Under the pieces are notes generated by a model. That model made no database searches and was not told the DNA's origin. It was given only the letters and a program-made list of their open reading frames with translations. The position numbers were made by a program, and so were the translations under genes. From UBA6263 sp049305865 (GTDB taxonomy: Bacteria; Patescibacteriota; Gracilibacteria; Absconditabacterales; Absconditicoccaceae), in the NCBI GenBank assembly GCA_049305865.1, contig JBAQPP010000004.1, positions 1 through 13,361 of the forward strand: 13,361 nt of DNA, written 5' to 3'. Numbering within the stretch: the stretch's first letter is position 1; each line of letters starts with the position of its first letter. Positions 1 through 6,439 of the stretch are shown one piece after another.

Positions 1-6
1 TATGTT

Positions 7-1170
7 ATGAAAAAAATATTATGGATGCTGTTTATTGCTATCATTATTGTCGGTGGTGGATTATTTGTTATCAAAACTCAGACAAATCGATTGACTGTTA
101 TACCAACAAACATATCAAATTTAGCAAATCCAGCTTCAGTTTATTGTGAACAACATAGTGGAACTCTAGAGATTATTACCGATGAAAGTCATGCACAATT
201 ATGAATCTGTCATTTAACTGGTTGAATTGATTGTGAAGAACGAGCGTATATGAGAGGTGTATGTCCTAGTACAGATAATCTTGTTGAATTAATAGATAAT
301 CAGTGACAATATCTCTTGGTATTTATACAAAAATCTACTGAAAATGGTCTTACGATATATGGAGATATTTATGATAAAGATAATCTTAGTAATCCTGTTC
401 GTTCATTTAATTTACCCAATTATGATACACTTATTAAAACTTATTTTGAAATGGGATATTTCAATTCGAAATGAGAGTATTATATTCTTACTTATGCTCC
501 TGATGGGTATAAACAACATCTTTATAAGATACTATTAAGCTGAACAATAGAACAAGTACCTGTTACATTACCAGATTCAATATCTGGCGATGAAGTATTA
601 ATAGGATATAAAGCTTTTATAGACCAGGAAAATCTAAAGATAGCATATGTGGTAAATGATTCTTATATCACTGGAGAAAATGATAATGTAATATCAGAGA
701 AACTTGCAATATATGATATACTAACAAAAAAAAATACCATTACATCCTATGATACCCAAAATATAAAAAGAAAAGTAACAGCAACAACAACCCCCCTTCC
801 TTATCCTGATTATGCTATACAGCGATTTGATAATTTTAAAAATTGAATAGTCGAGTTTTCAGTAGATCATGATGCTGTGGATGGACAGACATCGGATTAT
901 TTCACTACTTGTTTTGATATAAATAAAAATATTGAATTGTCATCAGAAGAATGTACTCAATTATTCCCTAAAGATAGAATATCTTACAAAATAACTGAAG
1001 AAGATTCTATTAATGGTACAGAAACGCCTCTTATAATTGATGGGAAAGATATTTGAATATTTACATGAATATTCTTTATGGATATTGTATGAGATTCAGT
1101 ATTGTGATATACTGAATCAGACTATAAATTTTATAAATTACAAGATGTTCTAAATTATAATATCAAATAA
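7..1170 (+). CDS. DUF333 domain protein with long C-terminal extension
   Basis: 387 codons ending in TAA, open only if TGA is read as glycine (for example at 205 and 223). Residues 4-22 form one hydrophobic segment (signal anchor; no lipobox seen), so the rest is probably outside the membrane. Residues about 40-90 match the DUF333 pattern: NPASVYC, a GTLEI-like strand, then a cysteine-rich stretch with ICHLTGG, DCEERAY and RGVC. DUF333 is a small cysteine-containing domain of exported proteins of unknown role. The 280 residues after it are not recognised. The first 305 bases are about 96% identical to the start of the gene at 5131. It is the cargo of the leftmost cassette, whose 5' repeat would lie before the window. 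The start is the ATG equivalent to 5131; the window begins too close to it to judge its ribosome binding site. Confidence 0.85.
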
Positions 1171-1212
1171 GCTAAAGCCATAATACTCTATATACATCAA
1201 AAAGAAGAAAAC

Positions 1213-1230
1213 TCACGACCGAAATCGTGA
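1213..1230. terminator. Hairpin ending the first cassette
   Basis: Perfect 6-bp stem TCACGA/TCGTGA around loop CCGAAA, 42 bases after the stop codon of the DUF333 gene. An A/G-rich tract precedes it and a moderately T-rich tail (TTCTATAGTT) follows. It may act as a terminator, but the T-tract is weak. The same arms recur before the repeats at 3560 and 4916, so the hairpin is also a cassette-end landmark. Confidence 0.5.
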
Positions 1231-1260
1231 TTCTATAGTTATTAACTTGAATTTCTTAAG

Positions 1261-1379
1261 TTGGTGGAGATAAGTAAAAAAATGTTAAACTCACTTAAAG
1301 CTAGTTTGTCTAAGCTAAGTTATGATTTTTATCGTATTTTTGAGATTGTAGAAAGAATGTGATATTTGGATTAATCACA
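1261..1379 (+). repeat. Cassette-boundary repeat, copy 1
   Basis: First of four imperfect direct repeats. It opens with TTGGTGGAGAT, identical to the ssrA 3' end read on this strand, followed by AAGTAAAAAAATGTTAAAC. The bases before it (AACTTGAATTTC at 1244-1255) match the bases flanking ssrA at 5549-5560. It lies in the 302-base gap between the DUF333 and DUF805 genes. A TTGACA at 1386-1391 follows, but no well-spaced -10 box could be chosen. Confidence 0.85.
1282..1374 (+). CDS. Small repeated ORF, copy 1 (30 aa)
   Basis: ATG, 30 codons, TAA. The peptide begins MLNSLKASLSKLSYDF, continues with a YRIFEIVER segment and ends GYLD, the G being TGA. GGAG lies 12 bases before the ATG, rather far for a ribosome binding site but conserved in all four copies. 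All four copies stay open to TAA without a frameshift. Between this copy and the one at 4936, roughly ten codon changes alter the residue and five are silent, so selection on the protein is not strong. It could be a leader or regulatory peptide, or a by-product of a conserved DNA or RNA element. Confidence 0.4.
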
Positions 1380-1472
1380 ATGGTGTTGACAAAAACTTGA
1401 TTATAATTAAATATATAAAATTAATAAAACTATTGCTTATAAAAAACTTTATATATCTAATATTATATCTTA

Positions 1473-1940
1473 ATGAAAAATATTATTAGTTTGTTATTTA
1501 AGTCAGGTATAGGAATATCTAAAGAAGAATATTTGTATGCTTCTTCTTTGAACCTTATTATAAATATAGTATTTTTCTTGTCTTTTTTAATGCTTTTAGA
1601 AGCTTGAAACTTAATATTTGCTACTATAGTACTTGTGATTATGATAATAGTTCCTGCTGGATATATATCAAGCAACTTAAGAATAAAAAGATTACATGAT
1701 TTATGATATACTAAAAATACGTTTAACTTTTGGTTCAGATTTTTCTGATTAACAGCTAATTTCATATTTTTTTTGGATGATTGAAAACAAAAAAATAACA
1801 TAAAGATTTCGTTCTTTATGTGGATTATAATTGCTTTTGTATCTATCGTATTATTCTATATTCTAATAATGAAAATCATTAAAGATCTTTCAATATTAAA
1901 TAATTATTTTGTTTTGATTAGACAAACTATAGGTATTTAA
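1473..1940 (+). CDS. DUF805 family integral membrane protein
   Basis: 155 codons, ATG to TAA, with four in-frame TGA glycines (including the Gly after LHDL). There are hydrophobic segments at about residues 26-45, 48-65, 93-105 and 117-135. Between the second and third sits the DUF805 signature R-x-KRLHDLG (RIKRLHDLGYTKNTFNFW), normally the loop joining helices of this small family. Function of DUF805 proteins is not established. The gene is the only cargo of the cassette bounded by the repeats at 1261 and 1986. No clear Shine-Dalgarno precedes the ATG. Confidence 0.8.
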
Positions 1941-1985
1941 TTAAATTATTTTTAAAAAAACCTCTTTTTAACTATATTTTTTTAA

Positions 1986-2134
1986 TTTTTGGAGATAAGT
2001 GAAAAAATGTTAAACTCACTTAAAGCTGGTTTGTCACAGTTAAGTTATGATTTTGATCATATTTTTGATATTGTTGGAAGAAAATGATATTTGGTTGTGG
2101 TTAGTTAACAGGATAGGGGGAACAGAACTATATA
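1986..2134 (+). repeat. Cassette-boundary repeat, copy 2
   Basis: Opens with TTTTTGGAGATAAGTG, then AAAAAATGTTAAACTC and the rest of the repeat. Unlike copies 1 and 4 it has TTTTTGGAGAT rather than TTGGTGGAGAT. It is similar to copy 4 further downstream, both having AGTTAACAG and AGAACTATA; there a TTAACA, 18 bases, TATATA promoter-like pair is visible (2105-2134). The preceding cassette end has no CACGA hairpin, only a T-rich tract (1965-1990). Confidence 0.85.
2007..2108 (+). CDS. Small repeated ORF, copy 2 (33 aa)
   Basis: ATG, 33 codons, TAA. It begins MLNSLKAGLSQLSYDF, has DHIFDIVGRK in the middle and ends GYLVVVS, with TGA as the Gly. GGAG lies 12 bases before the ATG. It differs from copy 1 at several residues but keeps the hydrophobic spacing (L, L, F, IF, IV, YL) of a possible amphipathic helix. 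The C-terminus matches copy 4 (GYLVV-S). Product and expression are unproven. Confidence 0.4.
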
Positions 2135-2152
2135 GTAATGATAAGCTAGAAT

Positions 2153-2181
2153 TTGACAAATTGTCAATAAAAATATATAAT
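2153..2181 (+). promoter_or_regulatory. Consensus promoter of the PLP-fold gene
   Basis: TTGACA at 2153-2158, a 17-base spacer and TATAAT at 2176-2181: a perfect consensus sigma-70 promoter 35 bases before the start codon. The -35 box is one arm of an inverted repeat TTGACA-AAT-TGTCAA (2153-2167), so a dimeric repressor could cover it. Confidence 0.8.
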
Positions 2182-2215
2182 ATAGAATAATTTTTATATT
2201 CATTAGCATGGAATA

Positions 2216-3478
2216 ATGTCTTATCTTTCTAATTTACAAAAGGGAATAAGAGAAGAAAAAGAAAAACAATTTAAAAAAGTATCAGAAGTAAAACCATCAT
2301 TATTTCGTAATCTGAATCTAACTAATCAACAAGTTTTGCTTAGTAAAGATACTGAACAAAAATTAGATAAACTATCAAAGGAAAGAAAAGAATTGTATAA
2401 AAAATTATATGAGGAATTAAAAAACTCTATAAATATTGTTGATGTAAAAGATGTAATAAAAAATGTAGAATTGCCAAATAATAATAAAATTTCTTTTATC
2501 TCTTTATTTGAAAATGATTTGTGAGAAAATCATTATGCATCAGTTTATTTAGATTTAATATTGGAATATGAGGTTAAATGAGATATTATACCCTGAAAAA
2601 CGAAATTATTTGAAACATCATCATGAAGTTGATGAATTGCTTGTTCTAAAGTTGCAAAAGATTTATGATATTCTTGTTTGATAGCATTACCAGCATGATG
2701 AGAAAAAGCAAGAGAAGATACTATTAAACAAAATTGAGCCGAATTAGAATTAACTGATGCTCAGCAATATACGAATTGATTTCCAATGTTTGTAAAAAGA
2801 TTTTTAATAAGGAATAAAGATGCTGTTAACAATAAGGAATTATTTTTTCTAAGTCATAGTCAGTGAAAGTTAAGAGAAGATTGAACTTTTGATAATAATG
2901 AAATTACAATAAGGGCTTTATCTAAAATATGATATAATATTCTACAATTTTTTAATAATAATGGTAGACATTTAGATTATTTTATTAGTTGAATTGGAAA
3001 TTGAACAAATACTTTATGAATATGAGGTCCATTACATCTTCACTGAACTAAAATAATTTGATTTGAAACTTTTGAATGAGCAAATATGTATGATAGAATT
3101 TATCCTTGAAAATATGAAGAGAATTTTAATATAAAACCTTGAGAATTATGAAGACATTCAATGCCAGGTTTATCACCTAGTAATAATAAGATATATTTTC
3201 CTCATTTTGAAAATTCTGTTGATATGATTGATTCTGTTTATCTAGTTTGAAATAAACAAGTTAAATTAAAATATCAAGAACAAACAGGCAAGCAAATTCC
3301 AGAAAATATAATATATTACGATAATGATTTGTATGCATTATCTGATTGGGGAAGAACAACTAAAGCATGATTTTATGTAGCTATGGAATTAACAAGTAAA
3401 GTAAAAGATAAGGAAATATTAATGCTATGATACGATAAAGCTAATAGATATGATGACTATTTAGTAGAGAAAATATAA
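2216..3478 (+). CDS. PLP-dependent fold type II (cysteine-synthase-like) protein, probable pseudoenzyme
   Basis: 420 codons, ATG to TAA, with many TGA glycines. Residues 1-80 are a lysine/glutamate-rich, probably helical extension not typical of cysteine synthases. Residues about 100-300 resemble the fold type II PLP enzymes (cysteine synthase, cystathionine beta-synthase): PGKT then ETSSGSGGIA (133-142), like EPTSGNTGIA, which binds the substrate; a G-AELELT segment; and SGIGNGTNTLGIGG (258-271), like VAGVGTGGT, the phosphate-binding loop. In family members the PLP Schiff-base lysine lies about 20 residues before PG, in an NP-x-x-SVK-x-R motif. Here the corresponding stretch is NHYASVYLDLI (105-115) and has no lysine. 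It may therefore be non-catalytic or bind another ligand. Sole cargo of its cassette. Confidence 0.7.
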
Positions 3479-3506
3479 TAATTGATATATATTATTATTA
3501 AATAAA

Positions 3507-3530
3507 AAATCACGATTTTGGTCGTGATTT
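3507..3530. terminator. Hairpin ending the PLP-fold cassette
   Basis: Nine-bp stem AAATCACGA/TCGTGATTT around loop TTTTGG, 28 bases after the stop, with A- and T-rich flanks suited to termination on both strands. The arms equal those at 1213 and 4867, but the loop is the reverse complement of theirs (TTTTGG against CCGAAA and CCTAAA). Confidence 0.7.
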
Positions 3531-3580
3531 TATATGGTTTTTAACTAGCTTTTTTGAAATTTTTGGAGATAAGTGAAAAA

Positions 3581-3685
3581 ATGTTAAACTTCATTAAAGC
3601 TAGTTTGTCTAAGTTAACTTATGAATTTTATCGTATTTTTGATATTATGGAAGAGAGGAGATATTTGACGTATAGAGTAAATTAA
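3581..3685 (+). CDS. Small repeated ORF, copy 3 (34 aa)
   Basis: ATG, 34 codons, TAA. It begins MLNFIKASLSKLTYEF, has YRIFDIMEERR and ends YLTYRVN. This is the only copy without a TGA codon; AGA (Arg) stands where the others have TGA (Gly). GGAG is 12 bases before the ATG. Its last seven codons overlap the promoter of the next gene. Coding status unproven. Confidence 0.4.
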   Translation: MLNFIKASLSKLTYEFYRIFDIMEERRYLTYRVN

Positions 3686-3692
3686 ATATAAT
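3665..3692 (+). promoter_or_regulatory. Promoter of the repeat-rich protein gene
   Basis: TTGACG at 3665-3670, 16 bases, TATAAT at 3687-3692, 31 bases before the ATG at 3724. The -35 box and spacer lie inside the end of the small ORF, so the main gene can be transcribed independently of it. Confidence 0.7.
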
Positions 3693-3723
3693 TAGAATGT
3701 TTTATAAATAACAGATATTATAA

Positions 3724-4857
3724 ATGAATATTTCTAAGATCAACGAATTATTTGAACCTCTTTCCGAAGAAGATCTTAAGTGGTATTATGAACAAAGAAA
3801 AAAAGAAAAGATCAATCACATTGACATAAAAAAGAAGCAAAGAATAAATGAATCAATCAAAGATGATTTTGATTTAACAAAAGACCAGATTTATCAAGAA
3901 TTAATACTTGAATATGAGAATGTTAAAAATATGGAAGGGTGATTTGAACCTCTTTCCGAAGAAGATGTTGAGTGGTATTATGAACAAAGAAAAAAAGAAA
4001 AGATCAATTACATTGACATAAAAAAGAAGCAAAGAATAAATGAATCAATCAAGGATGGTTTTGATTTAACAAAAGATCAGATTTATCAAGAATTAATAAT
4101 TGAAGAACACTTAGATAATGTCTCTAAAAACGAAAATAGTAAAGAGGCTTTTGATTTTTGAAAAATTTATGATAAGCAATATCGAGAAAACTATCGAGAG
4201 GCATATGAAAAAAATAATATACTCAATCTTGATTATATTATAAATAATGAAGTTGAAGAAAATATTGATCATTTAGTTGAGATTAATATATATCCTTGAT
4301 CTGAACAAACTATTTTAACTGATTTAGTTAAAAAACATCCAGAATGTCAGATAATTGTAAATCAAGAAAAAATTTCATCGCTAGCTACTATCTTAAAACG
4401 CTTTAATCTCAAGGGATTTAAGGCAGAAGACTTGATAAAATATTTGCTTGTAAAATATCCAGAATTTCAAAATACCTACGAAAGAGTTTGTTTACGATCA
4501 CCTATTTCTGCTTTACAACAGATTAATGTAGAGTATTTTGTTAATAATCGAATGTTAAAATTTCCAGAACTTAAGAGAAATGATATTAAATTTAAAAATT
4601 ATTTACCTAGTACTAGATTGAGAGAAATTAAATCTCAATATTTTGTAAATGTTTTAATTAAAAAACATCCAGAACTTAATCCCGTAGCTGATAGATTTAA
4701 AGATTGGGAACCAAGTGCTAGATTGAAGGAACTTAAAGCGCAATATTTTGTAAATGTTTGGCTTAAAGCTCATCCAGAATTCGAAAAAATCGCAGATAAG
4801 CTTAAAGATTCCCAACCAAGTATCGTAAATAATTTCATGAAATTCAATAATGGTTAA
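3724..4857 (+). CDS. Repeat-rich helical protein of unknown function
   Basis: 377 codons, ATG to TAA, with TGA as Gly at 3940 and in FGK and PGS. It is highly charged, with no signal peptide or membrane segment, so probably cytoplasmic. Residues 10-65 and 74-129 are near-identical copies (FEPLSEED, WYYEQRKKEKIN, DIKKKQRINESIKD, FDLTKDQIYQELI), 64 residues apart. Residues from about 198 to 372 hold four or five looser units of roughly 36-40 residues with the theme hydrophobic-VKKHPE and LREIKSQYFVN; KHPE, KYPE, KFPE, KHPE and AHPE are the recurring anchors. This suggests a helical-repeat solenoid for binding a protein or nucleic acid. No family is recognised. Sole cargo of its cassette. Confidence 0.8.
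3751..4107 (+). repeat. Tandem duplication inside the repeat-rich gene
   Basis: About 165 bases starting at 3751 recur starting at 3943 (period 192 bases, in frame) with only about seven differences, three of them silent. The junction between the copies includes a TGA glycine. Confidence 0.9.
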
Positions 4858-4860
4858 TAA

Positions 4861-4884
4861 AAAAAACACGACCTAAATCGTGAG
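4861..4884. terminator. Hairpin ending the repeat-rich cassette
   Basis: A-tract, then stem CACGA/TCGTG around loop CCTAAA (4867-4882), just after the stop codon. TTTCTATAGTTGTTAA follows, as after the hairpin at 1213. Short stem and weak T-tract; it may be a terminator or a conserved cassette-end structure. Confidence 0.5.
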
Positions 4885-4935
4885 TTTCTATAGTTGTTAA
4901 TTATTTATTCCTATTTGGTGGAGATAAGTGAAAAA

Positions 4936-5037
4936 ATGTTAAACTCAATTAAGCCTTGTTTATCTAAGTTAACTTGTGATTTTGATCGTATTTTTGATAT
5001 TGTTGAGGGAAAGTGATATTTGGTTGTTATTAGTTAA
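4936..5037 (+). CDS. Small repeated ORF, copy 4 (33 aa)
   Basis: ATG, 33 codons, TAA. It begins MLNSIKPCLSKLTCDF, has DRIFDIVEGK and ends GYLVVIS, with TGA as Gly. GGAG is 12 bases before the ATG. Two cysteines replace Ser and Tyr of the other copies. Coding status unproven. Confidence 0.4.
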
Positions 5038-5062
5038 CAGAAAATGTGAATAGAACTATAAA
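5034..5062 (+). promoter_or_regulatory. Probable promoter of the short DUF333 gene
   Basis: TTAACA at 5034-5039, 17 bases, TATAAA at 5057-5062, overlapping the stop codon of the small ORF. The same arrangement occurs in copy 2 at 2105-2134. Confidence 0.5.
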
Positions 5063-5130
5063 GGACGTATTTACTTTGATGTCTCAATCTTTATATACAT
5101 CGCATATTGTTTTATTATTAATTGTATGTT

Positions 5131-5445
5131 ATGAAAAAAATATTATGGATGCTGTTTATTGCTATCATTATTGTCGGTGGTGGATTATTTGTTATTAAAA
5201 CTCAGACAAATCGATTGACTATTATACCAACAAATATATCAACTTTAGCAAATCCAGCTTCAGTTTATTGTCAACAACATAGTGGAACTCTAGAGATTAT
5301 TACCGATGAAAGTCATGTACAATTATGAATCTGTCATTTGACTGGTGGAATTGATTGTGAAGAACGAGCATATATGAGAGGTGTATGTCCTAGTACAGCT
5401 AAATTTGTTGAATTAATAGATAATCAGTGACTACATATAGAATAG
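5131..5445 (+). CDS. Short DUF333 domain protein (truncated duplicate)
   Basis: 104 codons, ending in TAG. N-terminal hydrophobic anchor (residues 4-22), then the complete DUF333 domain (NPASVYC, GTLEI, ICHLTGG, DCEERAY, RGVC). It is about 96% identical to the first 305 bases of the gene at 7, with about 12 differences, then breaks off after a shared CAGTGAC and stops four codons later. It lacks the 280-residue extension. A longer frame could start at TTG 5122, but ATG 5131 matches the other copy. At residue 73 this copy has GGA where the other has TGA, a silent change under code 25. Cargo of the cassette nearest ssrA. Confidence 0.8.
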
Positions 5446-5504
5446 AAAATAATCTTAACAATAAATGATCAATTTAAAATGTAATAAATTATTATAATTT
5501 AAAA

Positions 5505-5540
5505 TAAAAAAAACATTCCTGTTATTGGAGTGTTTTTTTA
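5505..5540. terminator. Bidirectional terminator between the short DUF333 gene and ssrA
   Basis: Stem AAAAAACATTCC / GGAGTGTTTTTT (one G-T pair) with loop TGTTATT. Strong T-tracts follow on both strands, so it can end both the DUF333 transcript and ssrA, whose mature 3' end lies 26 bases away. Confidence 0.85.
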
Positions 5541-5548
5541 TAATTATC

Positions 5549-5576
5549 AACTTGAATTTCCTATTTGGTGGAGATG
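5549..5576. other. Putative recombination (att-like) site at the ssrA 3' end
   Basis: AACTTGAATTTC followed by CTATTTGGTGGAGATG. Right of position 5565 this is the 3' end of ssrA; left of it is the tail of the last cassette. Both parts recur at the cassette boundaries near 1250 and 4910. Imperfect arms ATTTCC (5556-5561) and GGAGAT (5570-5575) flank an 8-base spacer TATTTGGT, the layout of a tyrosine recombinase core site. Confidence 0.55.
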
Positions 5577-5931
5577 ATGGGATTCGAACCCATGTCTAAA
5601 AGGCATAAACAACAATTTCTACCGCAATAGCTTATTTATTAAGCAAATTTTTAATGTTACTTTTGAAGCTTACGTTAGCCGACAAGCAGGCATAGGTTTT
5701 TACAAAAGCAACGGGCTTTCCTACTTAGGTCGACCTCGCGGTTAGTAGGAGTCACTTGGCGAGGTTAGTTACTGGCTTGATTAAGCGTAAGCTTTCACAA
5801 GTGCAGCTCTTCAAAGAAGAGATTTTCATGCGTTTGCATTTTTTTTTGAACGAAGATTAATCTCATTGCGCTCATAGAGTAGCGGCCATCATCATCTATG
5901 TGATCCTCCTATCAAATCCAGAAGCATCCCC
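5566..5931 (-). ncRNA. ssrA: tmRNA
   Basis: 366 nt. The 5' end GGGGATG pairs with the 3' CATCTCC before the encoded ACCA, closing the acceptor stem (one G-U pair). The T-arm holds GGGTTCGAATCCC. Near the 5' end lies the conserved GATTTGATAGGAGG-like D-loop region. The resume codon is read as GCA at 5837: reading from there gives ANAGKSLLGRAALVKAYA then TAA (5837-5781), in which both Gly codons are TGA. Read as stop, the first TGA would cut the tag to three residues. It rescues stalled ribosomes by trans-translation. Its 3' end is the anchor of the cassette array. Confidence 0.93.
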
Positions 5932-5941
5932 ATATATTTTC

Positions 5942-5969
5942 ATTATAATTATATGATGTGGAAAAACAA
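5942..5969 (-). promoter_or_regulatory. ssrA promoter
   Basis: On the minus strand TTGTTT (5969-5964), 16 bases, TATAAT (5947-5942), about 10 bases before the mature tmRNA 5' end at 5931. Confidence 0.7.
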
Positions 5970-5983
5970 TATTAACTTTATTA

Positions 5984-6011
5984 TTGACTTTTATATAAAT
6001 AAATGTAATAA
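5984..6011 (+). promoter_or_regulatory. Possible promoter of the gene at 6055
   Basis: TTGACT (5984-5989), 16 bases, TAATAA (6006-6011), 43 bases before the start codon. The -10 box is imperfect and the region is very AT-rich. Confidence 0.4.
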
Positions 6012-6054
6012 TTATATTATTAGCTTAAAAATAAAAACCTAAAATCAGATTACT

Positions 6055-6420
6055 ATGAAATTTGAATTCACAATTGGAACGAATCTTCTTGTCGTTCTAA
6101 AAAAAACTTGCTATATTGAGTTATGGCGAGGAACCAGGGAAGTAGATATTATGTCTTTGGAAACAACTAAGCGAAAGCTTGATTGTCCTGATGGACTATC
6201 TATGGAAAAGCTTAAAGAAGAAAATATAGTGGCTATTAAATGTATTGTGGGTCGCTATGTAGGTAGTCGTAATGAAAATAACGGCGGAAACCCTAACAAA
6301 CTTAAAATTATTAAGATCGAATCATGTTTCGGTCTGATGAATCCAGATTCGGAATATTTAATTATATATCCCGAATATATCGAAAGTATCAATGAATATA
6401 CCTTGATACCAAATGAATAA
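6055..6420 (+). CDS. Hypothetical protein, 121 aa
   Basis: ATG to TAA, single gene between a promoter-like sequence and a terminator, on the other side of ssrA from the cassettes. It looks soluble, with no signal peptide or membrane segment. It has alternating beta-like stretches (FEFTIGTNLLVVL, IELWRG, IVAIKCIVGRYVG, LKIIKIESCFGL, YLIIYPEYI) suggesting a small beta-rich domain. No family is recognised. It has eight glycines, all GGN and none TGA, whereas neighbours such as the recombinase and PilT use TGA for about two thirds of theirs. Arginines are mostly CGN. This could mean recent arrival from a standard-code genome, or chance in a short gene. Confidence 0.7.
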   Translation: MKFEFTIGTNLLVVLKKTCYIELWRGTREVDIMSLETTKRKLDCPDGLSMEKLKEENIVAIKCIVGRYVGSRNENNGGNPNKLKIIKIESCFGLMNPDSEYLIIYPEYIESINEYTLIPNE

Positions 6421-6439
6421 TCCGGAATAGATGAAATTT

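Larger units (their letters stand above)
3560..3692 (+). repeat. Cassette-boundary repeat, copy 3
   Basis: Opens with TTTTTGGAGATAAGTG, followed by AAAAAATGTTAAAC and the rest of the repeat. It is similar to copies 1, 2 and 4 to about 3665, then diverges. Its start has the TTTTTGGAGAT form shared with copy 2. Confidence 0.85.
4916..5062 (+). repeat. Cassette-boundary repeat, copy 4
   Basis: The 18 bases TTCCTATTTGGTGGAGAT at 4908-4925 are identical to 5558-5575 at the ssrA 3' end. The repeat then continues with AAGTGAAAAAATGTTAAAC. It is the copy nearest ssrA and is most similar at its end to copy 2 (AGTTAACAG and AGAACTATA). Confidence 0.9.

Noticed and set aside
7..1170. The DUF333 gene as a string of pseudogene fragments broken by stops
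   Set aside because: All internal stops are TGA, at glycine-compatible places; TAA appears only at the end. The same holds in every conserved gene here.
1386..1407. TTGACA and TATAAT as a promoter for the DUF805 gene
   Set aside because: The two boxes are only 10 bases apart, too close for sigma-70; other -10 candidates are poor.
1463..1801. 112-codon minus-strand frame
   Set aside because: It is antisense to the DUF805 gene, which has a recognisable signature and stays open through TGA; the minus-strand frame shows no family features.
4654..4869. 71-codon minus-strand frame under the repeat protein
   Set aside because: Shadow of the repeat-rich coding frame, with composition typical of antisense AT-rich sequence.
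1261..5062. A CRISPR array or tRNA array as the explanation of the repeats
   Set aside because: Repeats are about 115-145 bp, only four, imperfect and 0.6-1.6 kb apart with genes between; no cloverleaf could be drawn.
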